From Myroides profundi (GTDB lineage Bacteria > Bacteroidota > Bacteroidia > Flavobacteriales > Flavobacteriaceae): a stretch of 64,000 nucleotides of DNA. The first letter of the stretch is position 1. Each line of letters starts with the position of its first letter. Where the stretch lies: assembly GCF_000833025.1 (NCBI RefSeq), contig NZ_CP010817.1, positions 1,736,001 to 1,800,000 of the forward strand. The letters are read 5' to 3'. Below are positions 17,068-26,382 of the stretch, one piece after another. The notes below the pieces were generated by a model. That model searched no databases and had not been told where the DNA came from. It saw nothing but the letters and a program-made list of their open reading frames with translations. A program made the position numbers and the translations under genes.

Positions 17068-18198
17068 TTATTTGTTTAAGATTTCTTGAACTTTAGCTCT
17101 AAGCTTTTTACCTCTTAAGTTTTTAGCGATTACAACACCATTTTCATCAAGAAGATAAGTTGCTGGAATAGCACGTACTTCATAAGTTTGAGCGATAGGC
17201 TCTTCCCAGAACTTTAAGTTAGAGATTTGATTCCAAGTTAATTTATCTTTAGCAATTGCTTCGATCCATTTTGCTTTATCCTTATCTAAAGAAACACCAA
17301 TGATGTTTAATCCTTTAGGGTGGTATTCTTCATATAGAGCTACTACATTAGGATTCTCTGTTCTACAAGGACCACACCATGATGCCCAGAAATCAATAAT
17401 AGTTAGTTTACCTAAGCTTTCTTTTAAAGAAATTTCTTTTCCTTCTGGAGATGGAGCACTGAAATCAGGAGCTTTGTCTCCAATTTTTACTTTAGCATCA
17501 GGAATAGCGTCTAATGCTGTTTTAAAAGCTTTTGCTACAGTAGTGTTCTTTAAAGTCTCATCGAATTTATTGAATTTTTCAACTAATTCTTCTTTGATAT
17601 ACTGTCCTGTACCAACTGTTTTTGATAAATAAACTAAAGTAGTGAATGAGTTAGTATTAGTATCAATATAATCTTCTACATACTCATCATACTTTTCTGC
17701 TAATGCCATATAACCATTGATAATAGCATCTTTTTTAGCTTGATCTTGAGCTTCATTAGCTTGCTTAAAAGCCTCTTGGTTATCACCTTGATATTGGAAT
17801 AATGCTTTTTCTAATTCATCTACCTTTTTAGAGAATGCAGTATACTCATCATTGTTTTTAGTACCTGTTACGCTACTGTTTTCTGCTTTTTCATTATCGT
17901 ATTGAACAACGATTTTACCATTTTCTAAAACGAAAGGTAACTTTCCTGGTTCTTTACCAAATGAAAAGAAGTTTTGGTCTAGACTCTCAGCAGCTCCTTT
18001 GAAGGTAAATGCATTGTCTTTAATTTCAGTAGAGTCAATAGCTACTGTAGTTCCTGTTGCTATATCAATTTTCTCAATATATACTTTAGTACCATTTGTT
18101 AGCCCTTTAGTTTCACCATTGATTGTATAACCAGTAGCTTCTTTGTTACATGAAGCTAATACAGCTACAGCTCCAAGTACAGTTAAAATTTTTTTCAT
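17068..18198 (-). CDS. TlpA-like thioredoxin lipoprotein with DUF4369 domain
   Basis: The 376-residue protein has a lipoprotein signal (VLASC, Cys at 17), an N-terminal DUF4369 domain (YTINGETKGLTNGTKVYIEK) and a helical middle. A thioredoxin domain from about residue 240 carries redox motif CGPC (FWASWCGPCRTENP) and cis-Pro loop AIPATYLLD. It should reduce disulfides in the cell envelope. Upstream and downstream sequence suggests its own promoter and terminator. It is paralogous to the gene that follows. Confidence 0.9.
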   Translation of the reverse strand: MKKILTVLGAVAVLASCNKEATGYTINGETKGLTNGTKVYIEKIDIATGTTVAIDSTEIKDNAFTFKGAAESLDQNFFSFGKEPGKLPFVLENGKIVVQYDNEKAENSSVTGTKNNDEYTAFSKKVDELEKALFQYQGDNQEAFKQANEAQDQAKKDAIINGYMALAEKYDEYVEDYIDTNTNSFTTLVYLSKTVGTGQYIKEELVEKFNKFDETLKNTTVAKAFKTALDAIPDAKVKIGDKAPDFSAPSPEGKEISLKESLGKLTIIDFWASWCGPCRTENPNVVALYEEYHPKGLNIIGVSLDKDKAKWIEAIAKDKLTWNQISNLKFWEEPIAQTYEVRAIPATYLLDENGVVIAKNLRGKKLRAKVQEILNK

Positions 18199-18297
18199 CG
18201 ATTTTGTGTTTTAGTATTAGAAATACAAGTTATAATTACACTATGTAAACAAATATACTTAAAAAACTACATTAACCTAAAATTAGCTTAAAAAAGT

Positions 18298-18684
18298 CTA
18301 TAAAAGTTTTATAAATTGAATTAGCAGCATTATCCAGCCAATTACTAAGCACACACCTCCTAGAGGAGTTATTGGGCCAAGTATCTTGATTTTTTTCTTA
18401 AATGTAGCGCTTAAAGTCAATCCATAAATACTAAAAGAGAACAAGAATACACCTATGATGATGATATTAACTGCTCTAGTTATGTGGATATGTGCTGGCA
18501 TTAATCCTAATACTAGTAGTAGGATAGCATGATACATTTGATATTTTACGCCGACTTCAAAGCTCTCTAAGCGCTCGGCAGTCATATGTTTTTTTAGAGC
18601 GTGTGCTCCGAAGGCTCCAAATATAATAGCTAATGCGCCATATATTGAACCTGCTATGAGGGGAGTTGTATTAACTAATTCCAT
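18298..18684 (-). CDS. DUF423 family membrane protein (YgdD-like)
   Basis: The 128-residue protein has about four membrane segments and the DUF423 N-terminal signature FGAFGAHALKKHM, with YQMYHAILLLVLG in the second segment. The function is unknown. It starts 8 nt after the end of the transglutaminase-like gene and so belongs to the same run of minus-strand genes. Confidence 0.9.
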   Translation of the reverse strand: MELVNTTPLIAGSIYGALAIIFGAFGAHALKKHMTAERLESFEVGVKYQMYHAILLLVLGLMPAHIHITRAVNIIIIGVFLFSFSIYGLTLSATFKKKIKILGPITPLGGVCLVIGWIMLLIQFIKLL

Positions 18685-18692
18685 ATATTTAT

Positions 18693-19637
18693 TTAATTAA
18701 AAGTGAGTTGTCCTAATATTTCTTCTGACATAAACGGTCCACCAGGGTATCTAGCGGTGTAATCCATGTTTAACCATATTTGACCGCGTTCATCTATGTG
18801 ATAATGTATCTCTTTACCTTTACTTTCTTCTTTAAAAAGAACTTCTTTAATAAGGTAGATTACCTGTTCTAGATCTCCTTTATTAGGGATTAATAGTTCA
18901 GGATACATATGTTCTTTAGTGTGTATCAGTCTTGGGGTTGCGCCTATAGCTCTGAGTAGTCCTGCCATTAATACAGAATAGTCATCGCAGTCTCCTGAGA
19001 AATGCTGCAATGATTCTGATGCTGTGGCGATATATTCTCTTCCCTTAGGGTCATTTACATAATTCCATTTAGTTCGTACTTCTTTAAAAATAGCTAAAGA
19101 TTGTACTATCTGTCTATAATGTTGAGTATTTGGAATATTGCTAAAGTGTTTACGGGTAGTTGCTAAAGCATAATTCCTTACGATAGGTTTATCATATTCT
19201 ATTGCAGGGATTATTTTACTCTTATTAGGAAAGGGCAGTAGCTTAGAAATGATAAGATCTTGTGGTTTAGGATCTTCTGCCATCGCATAAATCATAACTT
19301 TATAGTCCTCAAAGACAGCATTATAACCATAACCTCCAAAGAAAGAATTGACAATAAGAACAATCAAATAAATGATAATCAGCATATTTAATACTAATTT
19401 CATCTTTTGAAGTAAGAACTGTAGTATACCTATTATAGACAGAAATAGAATGATACGATCTAGTTGATATGGCCAGTTCGGGTCATCTATATTTTGATGA
19501 ATAATAATAAAGATAGGGATGGTGATCAGTACATTAAGTATAAGTATAATGATATTGTCCCAAGGTTTTGGGACTCTTAAGTACTTAAGCCAACTTTTTT
19601 CAGAAACTTTATCTGGTAATTCTGTATTATTACTCAT
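18693..19637 (-). CDS. membrane protein with transglutaminase-like domain
   Basis: The 314-residue protein has three hydrophobic segments in residues 28-110 and a transglutaminase-like cysteine-protease-fold domain in the C-terminal half. The core reads SGDCDDYSVLMAGLLRA, with Cys as candidate nucleophile. Candidate catalytic His and Asp follow around TKEHMYPE and HIDERGQIWLNMDYT. Substrate is unknown; such domains in envelope proteins act in peptide cleavage or cross-linking. It lies in a run with DUF423 downstream and a solute-binding-like gene 23 nt upstream. Confidence 0.82.
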   Translation of the reverse strand: MSNNTELPDKVSEKSWLKYLRVPKPWDNIIILILNVLITIPIFIIIHQNIDDPNWPYQLDRIILFLSIIGILQFLLQKMKLVLNMLIIIYLIVLIVNSFFGGYGYNAVFEDYKVMIYAMAEDPKPQDLIISKLLPFPNKSKIIPAIEYDKPIVRNYALATTRKHFSNIPNTQHYRQIVQSLAIFKEVRTKWNYVNDPKGREYIATASESLQHFSGDCDDYSVLMAGLLRAIGATPRLIHTKEHMYPELLIPNKGDLEQVIYLIKEVLFKEESKGKEIHYHIDERGQIWLNMDYTARYPGGPFMSEEILGQLTFN

Positions 19638-19660
19638 CTTACTCTAAGATCAAAACTATA

Positions 19661-20506
19661 TTATAAAACGGTTTCGCTGTATTTAATAGTATTAGTGATT
19701 ATATTTAAATCCACTAATTGTTCTTGTGTTTTATTAAAGTGTTTTTCTGACAATTGTCTTTGAGACCATTTAGTCATACCTAACCATTCTTTAATATCGT
19801 CTATATTGATATTATACTTACTAGATAACGTACGGTCAATAGAAGGGATCATTTTGAACTCTTCTGTAGTCGCATTAATACAATCTAGTAAATTGTTTAT
19901 AAGCCCTTTATTTTTATTTAAGAACTCATTATTTGCAACTATTACAAATGAAGGCCAAGGAGTAGGGCAGTCACCTAATCTTCTAAAGATTCCTTGATCT
20001 ACTATTGGTTTAGTCATAAAGTGTTCCCACATAAAATAATCTGCTTCACCTTTAGTTAAAGCTTCTACTGCATTGTCTAATGTATTGACAACAACAAAAT
20101 CAAGAGAAGCCGTGTCCCAGTTCATCTTTTGAGCATGAACAATAGCCATTAGATGTGATCCAGAACCATATCTGCTGATGGCGATACGTTTACCTTGTAG
20201 TTCTTCTATACGTTGATAAGGAGAGTTGTGTGCTACATGTATTCCCCATTGTAGAGGAGATGCTACATACTCTTGTATGATAGTTGCTGGATTACCTTCA
20301 GATATGTCTTTGATAATTCCTTCTGTAAGTATAACAGCTAAATCAGTTTCTTTATCTCTTAGCATTTGGCACATTTTTCCAGTGCCTTCTGGTACATCTG
20401 TCCATTTTAAATTAATACCAAGTTCTTCGAACTCACCATTTTCTATACATAATTGCCAAGGGAGGTTGAAGTGCTCAGGCACTCCGATAATATTTACATT
20501 TGCCAT
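19661..20506 (-). CDS. type 2 periplasmic-binding-fold protein without signal peptide
   Basis: The 281-residue protein resembles NMT1/THI5-like and SsuA-like substrate-binding proteins (LPWQLCIENGEFEELGINLKW, LQGKRIAISRYGSGSHLMA, ALTKGEADYFMWEHF). It starts MANVNIIGVPEHFN with no export signal and no lipobox. No ABC permease or ATPase is nearby, so a cytoplasmic ligand-binding or enzymatic role is more likely than uptake. The ligand cannot be read from sequence. Confidence 0.75.
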   Translation of the reverse strand: MANVNIIGVPEHFNLPWQLCIENGEFEELGINLKWTDVPEGTGKMCQMLRDKETDLAVILTEGIIKDISEGNPATIIQEYVASPLQWGIHVAHNSPYQRIEELQGKRIAISRYGSGSHLMAIVHAQKMNWDTASLDFVVVNTLDNAVEALTKGEADYFMWEHFMTKPIVDQGIFRRLGDCPTPWPSFVIVANNEFLNKNKGLINNLLDCINATTEEFKMIPSIDRTLSSKYNINIDDIKEWLGMTKWSQRQLSEKHFNKTQEQLVDLNIITNTIKYSETVL

Positions 20507-20582
20507 TTTAAATCGTACTACATTTTTATGCTAAGATAGTAAAATAGGGCATTTTTTAGATAATATTTTAAGAGTAAAACAA

Positions 20583-20618
20583 AAAAAAACTCTACTAAAA
20601 AGAGAGTAGAGTTTTTAT
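20583..20618 (-). terminator. terminator of the CoA-transferase gene
   Basis: Perfect 12-bp arms AAAAACTCTACT (20585-20596) and AGTAGAGTTTTT (20605-20616) sit just past the stop at 20625 and give a U tract on the minus strand. Confidence 0.88.
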
Positions 20619-20624
20619 TTATTA

Positions 20625-22130
20625 TTAAGGTTTCATTGAGACTTTTTCTTGGAAGCGAATATGGAATTTGAAAGCTTCTTCTAAGACATGTGGAGTGTGT
20701 CCTCCTCTTTCTTTTGCTCTTTCAAAGTAATCTCTTAATTCTGCTTTGTATTCTGGATGTACACAGTTCTCGATGATAACTTCTGCGCGCTCTCTAGGTG
20801 ATAGACCTCTTAAGTCTGCTAGACCTTGGTCTGTAACTAGAATGTCTACATCATGCTCAGTATGGTCTACGTGAGATACCATAGGAAGTACGTGAGAAAT
20901 ATTGTTTTCTTTAGACGCTGCTTGTGTAACGAAAATACTTAAATAAGCATTTCTAGCGAAGTCTCCAGATCCACCGATACCATTCATCATTTTACTACCT
21001 CCGATATGAGTAGAGTTAACGTTACCGTAGATGTCAAATTCGATAGCAGTATTAATAGCGATAATACCTAATCTACGAATAACTTCAGGAGCATTACTAA
21101 TGTTCTGTGGACGTAGTACTAGTTTATCTTTATATTGTCCAAAGTTATTAATGATTTTTCCATAGCACTCTTCAGTTACAGTAATAGAAGATCCTGATGC
21201 AAAAGTCATTTTTCCAGAGTCAATTAAATCAAAAGTACTGTCTTGTAATACTTCAGAATACATTGTTAAGTCGTGGAATGGACCATCGATAAAACCTGTT
21301 AATACAGCGTTAGCTACTTTTCCGATTCCTGCTTGTAATGGTAAAAGAGAGTGAGTTAGTTTACCTTTTCTTACTTCTTCTTCGAAGAATTTAAGTAAGT
21401 GACCAGAGATCGCAGAGGTTTTAACATCTGGTTCTGGTAATTGAGCTGGAGTGTCTTCTATACTAGAGTAAACAACTGCAATAACGTCATCTGGGTTTAG
21501 ACGAATAAAGTTTTCTCCTATTCTATCTTTTACTGTGTGAATAGGGATGATCTCTCTACGTGGTTGTTTGATAGGCACACTATTATCATGTACACCTTCT
21601 ATTTCTAAAGGAATAGCTGTATTTACTTCAATAATGATTTTTCTAGCTACACTAGCGAAGTAAGCAGAGTTACCAATAGATGTGGTAGGAATGATAAATC
21701 CTTCTTCGTTAATATAAGTAGCCTCAATGATAGCGATATCTACTTGAGGAATATGTTTCTCTTGAAGTTGTTCGATCGTTTCACTTAAGTGTTGATCGAT
21801 ATATTTTACTTGTCCGCTGTTTATAGACTTTCTTAATACTGAATCTGCTTGGAAAGGCATTCTTCGGATTAAGGCATTGTTGGTTGCTAAATCAGCGTCA
21901 GTAGTTTGTCCTAATGAGGCACCAGTTATTAAGGTAATTGCAACATTTTCTTTTGCTGCGCGTAATGCAAATGCAGGTAATACAGATTTACTATCTCCAG
22001 CTTTAGTGAAGCCACTAGCTCCTACTACAGCTTGGTCATGTATTAAGAGAGCAGCATCTTCTGCTGACACAATACGCTCTCTATACGGTGCGTATTTTAT
22101 CCTCTCTAGTTTCGAGTCTTCTTTCGTCAT
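20625..22130 (-). CDS. succinate/acetate CoA-transferase (acetyl-CoA hydrolase/transferase family)
   Basis: The 501-residue enzyme belongs to the class I CoA-transferases that move CoA between acetate and succinate, linking acetate handling to the TCA cycle. Family segments include VVGASGFTKAGDSKSVLPA near the start, LLPLQAGIGKVANAVL, a candidate catalytic Glu in LTMYSEVLQD, GGSKMMNGIGGSGDFARNA and VDILVTDQGLADLRGLSPRERA. Length is normal. It has its own terminator and a long untranslated gap upstream. Confidence 0.92.
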   Translation of the reverse strand: MTKEDSKLERIKYAPYRERIVSAEDAALLIHDQAVVGASGFTKAGDSKSVLPAFALRAAKENVAITLITGASLGQTTDADLATNNALIRRMPFQADSVLRKSINSGQVKYIDQHLSETIEQLQEKHIPQVDIAIIEATYINEEGFIIPTTSIGNSAYFASVARKIIIEVNTAIPLEIEGVHDNSVPIKQPRREIIPIHTVKDRIGENFIRLNPDDVIAVVYSSIEDTPAQLPEPDVKTSAISGHLLKFFEEEVRKGKLTHSLLPLQAGIGKVANAVLTGFIDGPFHDLTMYSEVLQDSTFDLIDSGKMTFASGSSITVTEECYGKIINNFGQYKDKLVLRPQNISNAPEVIRRLGIIAINTAIEFDIYGNVNSTHIGGSKMMNGIGGSGDFARNAYLSIFVTQAASKENNISHVLPMVSHVDHTEHDVDILVTDQGLADLRGLSPRERAEVIIENCVHPEYKAELRDYFERAKERGGHTPHVLEEAFKFHIRFQEKVSMKP

Positions 22131-22774
22131 TTCAAATAAAAATTTTAAGCACCTTAAATTAAGTGCATTTATTTGTAAGAGTCAAATAAAATAAACGTAT
22201 ATATTAATTATATTGATTTATATAAGTTATTTATTAAAAAAATACGATAATGTTTAAAAAATTAAGATATAAAAACGATACTGTTAGGTGAGGTTGTTTT
22301 TGTTAATTTTTTGATATTATTTTATAAGTGCTAAACTTGGTAATAAGGCTTTTTATAGTTTGATTTATTGAATTAATGTCGAAAACGATAGTTAAAGTAG
22401 ATTTTTTAGTAGTAATACTTCTTTAGTTTTTGTGATTTATTGATTTTGTATTTTGAATTAGGAGAAGTTCTTTAGAAGAGTTTTTTTGAAGTATTGAGAT
22501 TTGTTTTTCTAGAAGAAGGAACAAGTATAATAAATAGTAAATATAATAAAGAGAGGAATAGTTGTACGGCGATTGCAGATCGTGACGCATTTTGTTTTGA
22601 ATGAGTCCGTACTGAGTCCGATATGAGTCCGTAGTGAGTCCGTTATTTTGGGTAAAATAACGGTGTCATAACACAGGGGTATTATACTTAAAGTTAAATC
22701 AACTGCAATATGATCGCTTTTAGTGTGCTACTTTAGTAGTATAAGAGGTAGTGAATAGTGGGGAGTAGATATAA
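22131..22774. other. non-coding region holding an 11-bp tandem repeat and a hairpin
   Basis: About 640 bp with frequent stops in all frames. The first 300 bp are AT-rich and probably carry the CoA-transferase promoter. The repeat and hairpin at 22602-22662 are listed separately. Confidence 0.5.
22602..22662. repeat. four 11-bp TGAGTCCG units running into a 9-bp hairpin
   Basis: TGAGTCCG begins at 22602, 22613, 22624 and 22635, an exact 11-bp period with variable last three bases. It is immediately followed by a perfect hairpin, CGTTATTTT (22641-22649) and AAAATAACG (22654-22662), with loop GGGT. The last repeat and the first arm share bases. Spacing equals about one helical turn. Confidence 0.8.
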
Positions 22775-22805
22775 AAAAAGCTACCTCATAGAGGTAGCTT
22801 TTTAG
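22775..22805 (-). terminator. terminator of the nucleoside phosphorylase gene
   Basis: Perfect 13-bp arms 22775-22787 and 22791-22803 (core GCTACCTC/GAGGTAGC), with a 3-nt loop, are followed by U residues on the minus strand. Confidence 0.85.
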
Positions 22806-22819
22806 AAAAAGTAATCTTA

Positions 22820-23692
22820 TTATATTGCGCTAAGTTTGTCTAATGTATATACAATTAGTTTGTCAACAGCTGCATAAGGATCTTCAGAGAATGTTCCGTT
22901 AGCCCTATTTGCAATAATTGTATTAAGAGATACTGCATGGTGTCCTAATAAGTTACATAAACCATAGATAGCAGAAGTTTCCATCTCGAAGTTTGTAATA
23001 CGGTATTCACCGAATTTAAAGTTATCGATTTTGTGGTTTAGTTCTGGATCTTGGATTTGTAGACGAAGTACACGTCCTTGTGGACCGTAGAATCCACCTG
23101 CTGTACCTGTAATTCCTTTGAATGTTAAGTCGCTTTCTAATTTAGCTTCTAACTCTGCACTGTTTTTAATGAAGTATGGGCGTCCTTTTTTAAGATCCCA
23201 ATTTGTATGTTCAATAAAAGCATCTTCTAAAGCAACATCTGTAACTCCGTCAATAAGGTAAGAACGCATTAAGTTATCAAGTCCTAATCCATACTGAGAT
23301 AGTACAAAGCTATTCACAGGAATATCTGCTTGTAAAGAACCAGATGTACCTATTCTTACAATATTTACAGAAGTAAGATCTTTTTTAATTTCTCTAGTTT
23401 CTAAATCAATATTAAATAGAGCGTCGATTTCATTAACAGCAATATCAATATTGTCAGGTCCGATACCTGTAGAGATTACAGTTAGACGTTTTCCTTTATA
23501 CGTACCTGTAGTTGTTTTAAACTCTCTTTTTTGTGTTGAGAATTCAATAGCATCGAAGTGCTTAGTGATTCTGTCTACACGGTTTTGGTCACCTACGAAT
23601 ATGATGTCTTTAGCAACATGTTCAGGTCTTAAGTTTAGATGGTATACACTACCATCAGGGTTTAGAATTAATTCAGATGATTTAATCTTCAT
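22820..23692 (-). CDS. nucleoside phosphorylase (uridine phosphorylase-like)
   Basis: The 290-residue enzyme belongs to the PNP/UDP family, which splits nucleosides with phosphate to base and ribose-1-phosphate. Visible segments are FVGDQNRVDRI (phosphate site), VISTGIGPDNIDI, VRIGTSGSLQ and FEMETSAIYGL (the ribose-binding EMET motif). Substrate preference (uridine versus purines) is not certain. The SUI1 gene ends 16 nt upstream, so they may be co-transcribed. Confidence 0.88.
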   Translation of the reverse strand: MKIKSSELILNPDGSVYHLNLRPEHVAKDIIFVGDQNRVDRITKHFDAIEFSTQKREFKTTTGTYKGKRLTVISTGIGPDNIDIAVNEIDALFNIDLETREIKKDLTSVNIVRIGTSGSLQADIPVNSFVLSQYGLGLDNLMRSYLIDGVTDVALEDAFIEHTNWDLKKGRPYFIKNSAELEAKLESDLTFKGITGTAGGFYGPQGRVLRLQIQDPELNHKIDNFKFGEYRITNFEMETSAIYGLCNLLGHHAVSLNTIIANRANGTFSEDPYAAVDKLIVYTLDKLSAI

Positions 23693-23708
23693 AATATTAA
23701 ATTTTTAA

Positions 23709-24056
23709 TTAGCCGCCTACACGTTTTACTTTGTAGCCTTCTTTTATTAAATAATCCATTATTTTATCGCGAAAATTACCTTGTATAATTATTTCGCCAT
23801 CTTTTGTACTTCCGCCAACACCACATAGTGTTTTTAGTTTTTTAGCTAAATCTTTAAGGTCGTCTTCATTTCCTTCAAAACCTTTGATAAGGGTAGCTAC
23901 TTTACCACCTCTATTTTTTTTGTCTATATGTGCTTCTAATCTTTGAAGATTAGGGGCGAGAGTTTCTGTGGATTCTTCTTGTTCGAATTCAAAATCCTTA
24001 TTAGTAGAAAAAACAAAGCCTCCTAAGGCATCTAAGCTATTTAACTTTTTACTCAT
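23709..24056 (-). CDS. SUI1/YciH-family translation initiation factor
   Basis: The 115-residue protein is a bacterial eIF1-like protein: a variable N-terminus of about 40 residues, then the SUI1 fold (RGGKVATLIKGFEGNEDDLKDL, LKTLCGVGGSTKDGEIIIQG, KIMDYLIKEGYKVKRVGG). In bacteria these proteins influence start-codon fidelity; they are not essential. It precedes the nucleoside phosphorylase by 16 nt. Confidence 0.9.
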   Translation of the reverse strand: MSKKLNSLDALGGFVFSTNKDFEFEQEESTETLAPNLQRLEAHIDKKNRGGKVATLIKGFEGNEDDLKDLAKKLKTLCGVGGSTKDGEIIIQGNFRDKIMDYLIKEGYKVKRVGG

Positions 24057-24231
24057 TTAGTTATGTAATATGGTGCTTATAAAAATGATTAATCTAAAAG
24101 CGTATTCTAGTCTTTCTACAGGAGAATGATTAGAATGCTATGTATATAAGTAAAGATACGAAATATGTTAAAATCAATCAATATAAATGGGGTAAAAAAA
24201 ATGACCTTTTACGAAGTATATCGCATGAAAT

Positions 24232-24264
24232 AAAAAAGAGGGAGTAATGGGCTCCCTCTTTTAA
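24232..24264 (-). terminator. terminator of the dioxygenase gene
   Basis: Perfect 11-bp arms AAAAGAGGGAG (24234-24244) and CTCCCTCTTTT (24252-24262) with a 7-nt loop lie about 25 nt past the stop. Confidence 0.85.
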
Positions 24265-24287
24265 GAATATGTTTTTATTAGAATTAA

Positions 24288-25235
24288 TTATTTAATTAAG
24301 CCTAATTCAACTAGTCTTTGGTGTAAGAACTCTCCTGAAGTGATATCTTCATATAATTTAGGGTTGTTCTCATCGATACAATTCTCTAAACAGTTTAGTG
24401 GCATTGTGCTCACTGGGTGCATAAAGAATGGAATTGAGTATCTAGAAGTTCCCCATAATTCACGAGGAGGGTTAACAACTTGGTGGATAGTTGATTTTAA
24501 TCTGTTGTTAGAGTGACGAGATAACATGTCACCAACATTGATTACTAATTCATCATCAGCTGCGATAGCATCGATCCACTGTCCATCGTGGTTTTGTACT
24601 TGTAGTCCTTTACCTTGAGCTCCCATTAACAGAGTGATTAAGTTAATGTCACCATGTGCAGCTGCTCTCACAGCATTTTTAGGTTCGTTCTGGATAGGAG
24701 GGTAGTGGATAGGACGTAAGATACTGTTTCCGTTTTTAACGAATTTGTCAAAGTAGAACTCATCTAAACCTAAGAATAAAGCAAGCGCACGCAATACGTA
24801 TACACCTGTTTTTTCTAACATTTGGTAAGTTTCTTTTCCAACAGCGTTAAATTGAGGTAACTCTTTTACTTCTACGTTAGCAGGATAAGATGCTTCTAAA
24901 GCAGGATCATTTTCAACGTACTGTCCAAAATGCCAGAACTCTTTTAGATCACCTTCTGTTCTTCCTTTAGCATGCTCTTTACCAAAAGAAACATATCCTC
25001 TCTGACCACCAATACCTGGTACTTCATAAGAATTTTTAGTCTCTAATGGAAGATTAAAGAAATTACGAACTTCTTTATATAGATTATCAACTAATTGATC
25101 ATCTAAAAAGTGTCCTTTTAATGCTACGAATCCAATTTCTTCGTAGGCTTGGCCGATTTCATTTACAAACTTTTGTTTACGTACCGGGTCATCCGATAGG
25201 AAATCACGTAAGTCAACACTAGGAATGTTTTGCAT
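24288..25235 (-). CDS. isopenicillin N synthase-like 2-oxoglutarate/Fe(II) dioxygenase
   Basis: The 315-residue protein has the N-terminal non-haem dioxygenase region (IPSVDLRDFL, EEIGFVALKGH) and a C-terminal double-stranded beta-helix. The Fe(II) triad is visible as HGD (AAHGDINLITLL) and a later His (KSTIHQVVNP), with the oxoglutarate-binding RYS (TSRYSIPFF). The substrate is unknown; the label isopenicillin N synthase family is historical and does not imply antibiotic synthesis. It stands alone with its own terminator. Confidence 0.9.
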   Translation of the reverse strand: MQNIPSVDLRDFLSDDPVRKQKFVNEIGQAYEEIGFVALKGHFLDDQLVDNLYKEVRNFFNLPLETKNSYEVPGIGGQRGYVSFGKEHAKGRTEGDLKEFWHFGQYVENDPALEASYPANVEVKELPQFNAVGKETYQMLEKTGVYVLRALALFLGLDEFYFDKFVKNGNSILRPIHYPPIQNEPKNAVRAAAHGDINLITLLMGAQGKGLQVQNHDGQWIDAIAADDELVINVGDMLSRHSNNRLKSTIHQVVNPPRELWGTSRYSIPFFMHPVSTMPLNCLENCIDENNPKLYEDITSGEFLHQRLVELGLIK

Positions 25236-25481
25236 TTTCTAAGTTGTTATATATGCTTACTTGAGTTATTTGACACAAATGTATATTATTTTTCCACAAA
25301 ATAGTGTTGATAACTACAATTTATGTTTTTTTTGGGTGTGAATTATTCTGAATATGTGATTGTGTATGTTGAGAATTTCGAAAGAATAGTATGTTTATAG
25401 GATTGTGATTTTTTTAATGAATGTAAAAAATTAATGAATTTTTTTATAAATTGCCGTAATAACCATTAAAATAAAAAAACT

Positions 25482-25718
25482 ATGAAATTACCTATTGAAT
25501 TAAAATCGAATGAATTTGTTGTATTAGTAGCGGTGGACATTGATCCTAAATATAAGGTGTCTAACGCTGATGAGTTTTATAATACATTACCGAAGAGCTT
25601 TAAGCCAATTTTTAAGAAAGTAGTAGGATCGAATATGAATATATATTGCGTATGCAATAATCAAGACGATTTTATGTTTTGTCTAAGACAAACAGGGTAT
25701 AAAACGACTTTGTTGTAA
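25482..25718 (+). CDS. small protein of unknown function
   Basis: The 78-residue protein (starts MKLPIELKSNEFVVLVAVD) has no signal peptide or membrane segment. It has three cysteines near the C-terminus (IYCVCNN, MFCLRQ) and reads as a compact alpha/beta protein. It precedes ybaK by 40 nt on the same strand. A TAATTTTG box at 25726-25733 may give ybaK its own start. I do not recognise a family. Confidence 0.6.
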   Translation: MKLPIELKSNEFVVLVAVDIDPKYKVSNADEFYNTLPKSFKPIFKKVVGSNMNIYCVCNNQDDFMFCLRQTGYKTTLL

Positions 25719-25758
25719 AAAGTAGTAATTTTGCTCCTGATAAAATTAAGATAGCAGA

Positions 25759-26247
25759 ATGAGTAAAAAGGTAGCAAAGACTAATGCTTTACGTATATTA
25801 GATAGTAAGAAGACAAGTTATGATATGTATGAGTATGATATTTCTGACGAACTAATAGATGGTAAATCTGTCTGTGAAAAGTTAGGAATATCTGAACTAG
25901 AGTCGTTAAAGACTTTGGTGGCTCATGGTAAGGGGAATGCGATATATGTTTTTGTGGTTTCTATTAATAGTGAGTTAGATTTAAAAAAGGCAGCTAATAT
26001 CTGTGGAGAGAAAAAGATAGAAATGTTAGCTGTAAAGGATTTGTTAGGAATAACAGGATATATTAGAGGAGGATGTTCTCCTATAGGGATGAAGAAGCTA
26101 TACCCTACATTTATAGATATAGAAGTAAAAGATTTAGAGACTATCTATGTGAGTGGTGGACGTAAAGGACTGAGCATTGGTATTAGTCCTGGTGATTTAG
26201 CGAATATTGTGAATGGTAAGTTCGGTGATATTGTTAAAAAAGAGTAA
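25759..26247 (+). CDS. ybaK: Cys-tRNA(Pro) deacylase YbaK
   Basis: The 162-residue protein is a trans-editing factor that hydrolyses mischarged Cys-tRNA(Pro). YbaK segments are visible: KTNALRILDSKKTSYDMYEYD, KTLVAHGKGNAIYVFVVS, the catalytic-site Lys in LDLKKAAN, GYIRGGCSPIGMKK and SGGRKGLSIGISP. Length is typical. Confidence 0.93.
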   Translation: MSKKVAKTNALRILDSKKTSYDMYEYDISDELIDGKSVCEKLGISELESLKTLVAHGKGNAIYVFVVSINSELDLKKAANICGEKKIEMLAVKDLLGITGYIRGGCSPIGMKKLYPTFIDIEVKDLETIYVSGGRKGLSIGISPGDLANIVNGKFGDIVKKE

Positions 26248-26382
26248 TCCTAAAATGAAATGTGTGTAGAAATTGCGTGATTAGTACAAAACAAATGATT
26301 TAATCTGCATGTATTTATTAATGTTTTGTTATAATTATGACAATAGGTGTCAAATAGAAATGCAGTTTAATTATTGTTGTTG

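Noticed and set aside
22602..22645. Possible CRISPR array from regularly spaced TGAGTCCG units
   Set aside because: Repeat of 8 bp with 3-bp gaps is far too short for a CRISPR, and there are no cas genes.
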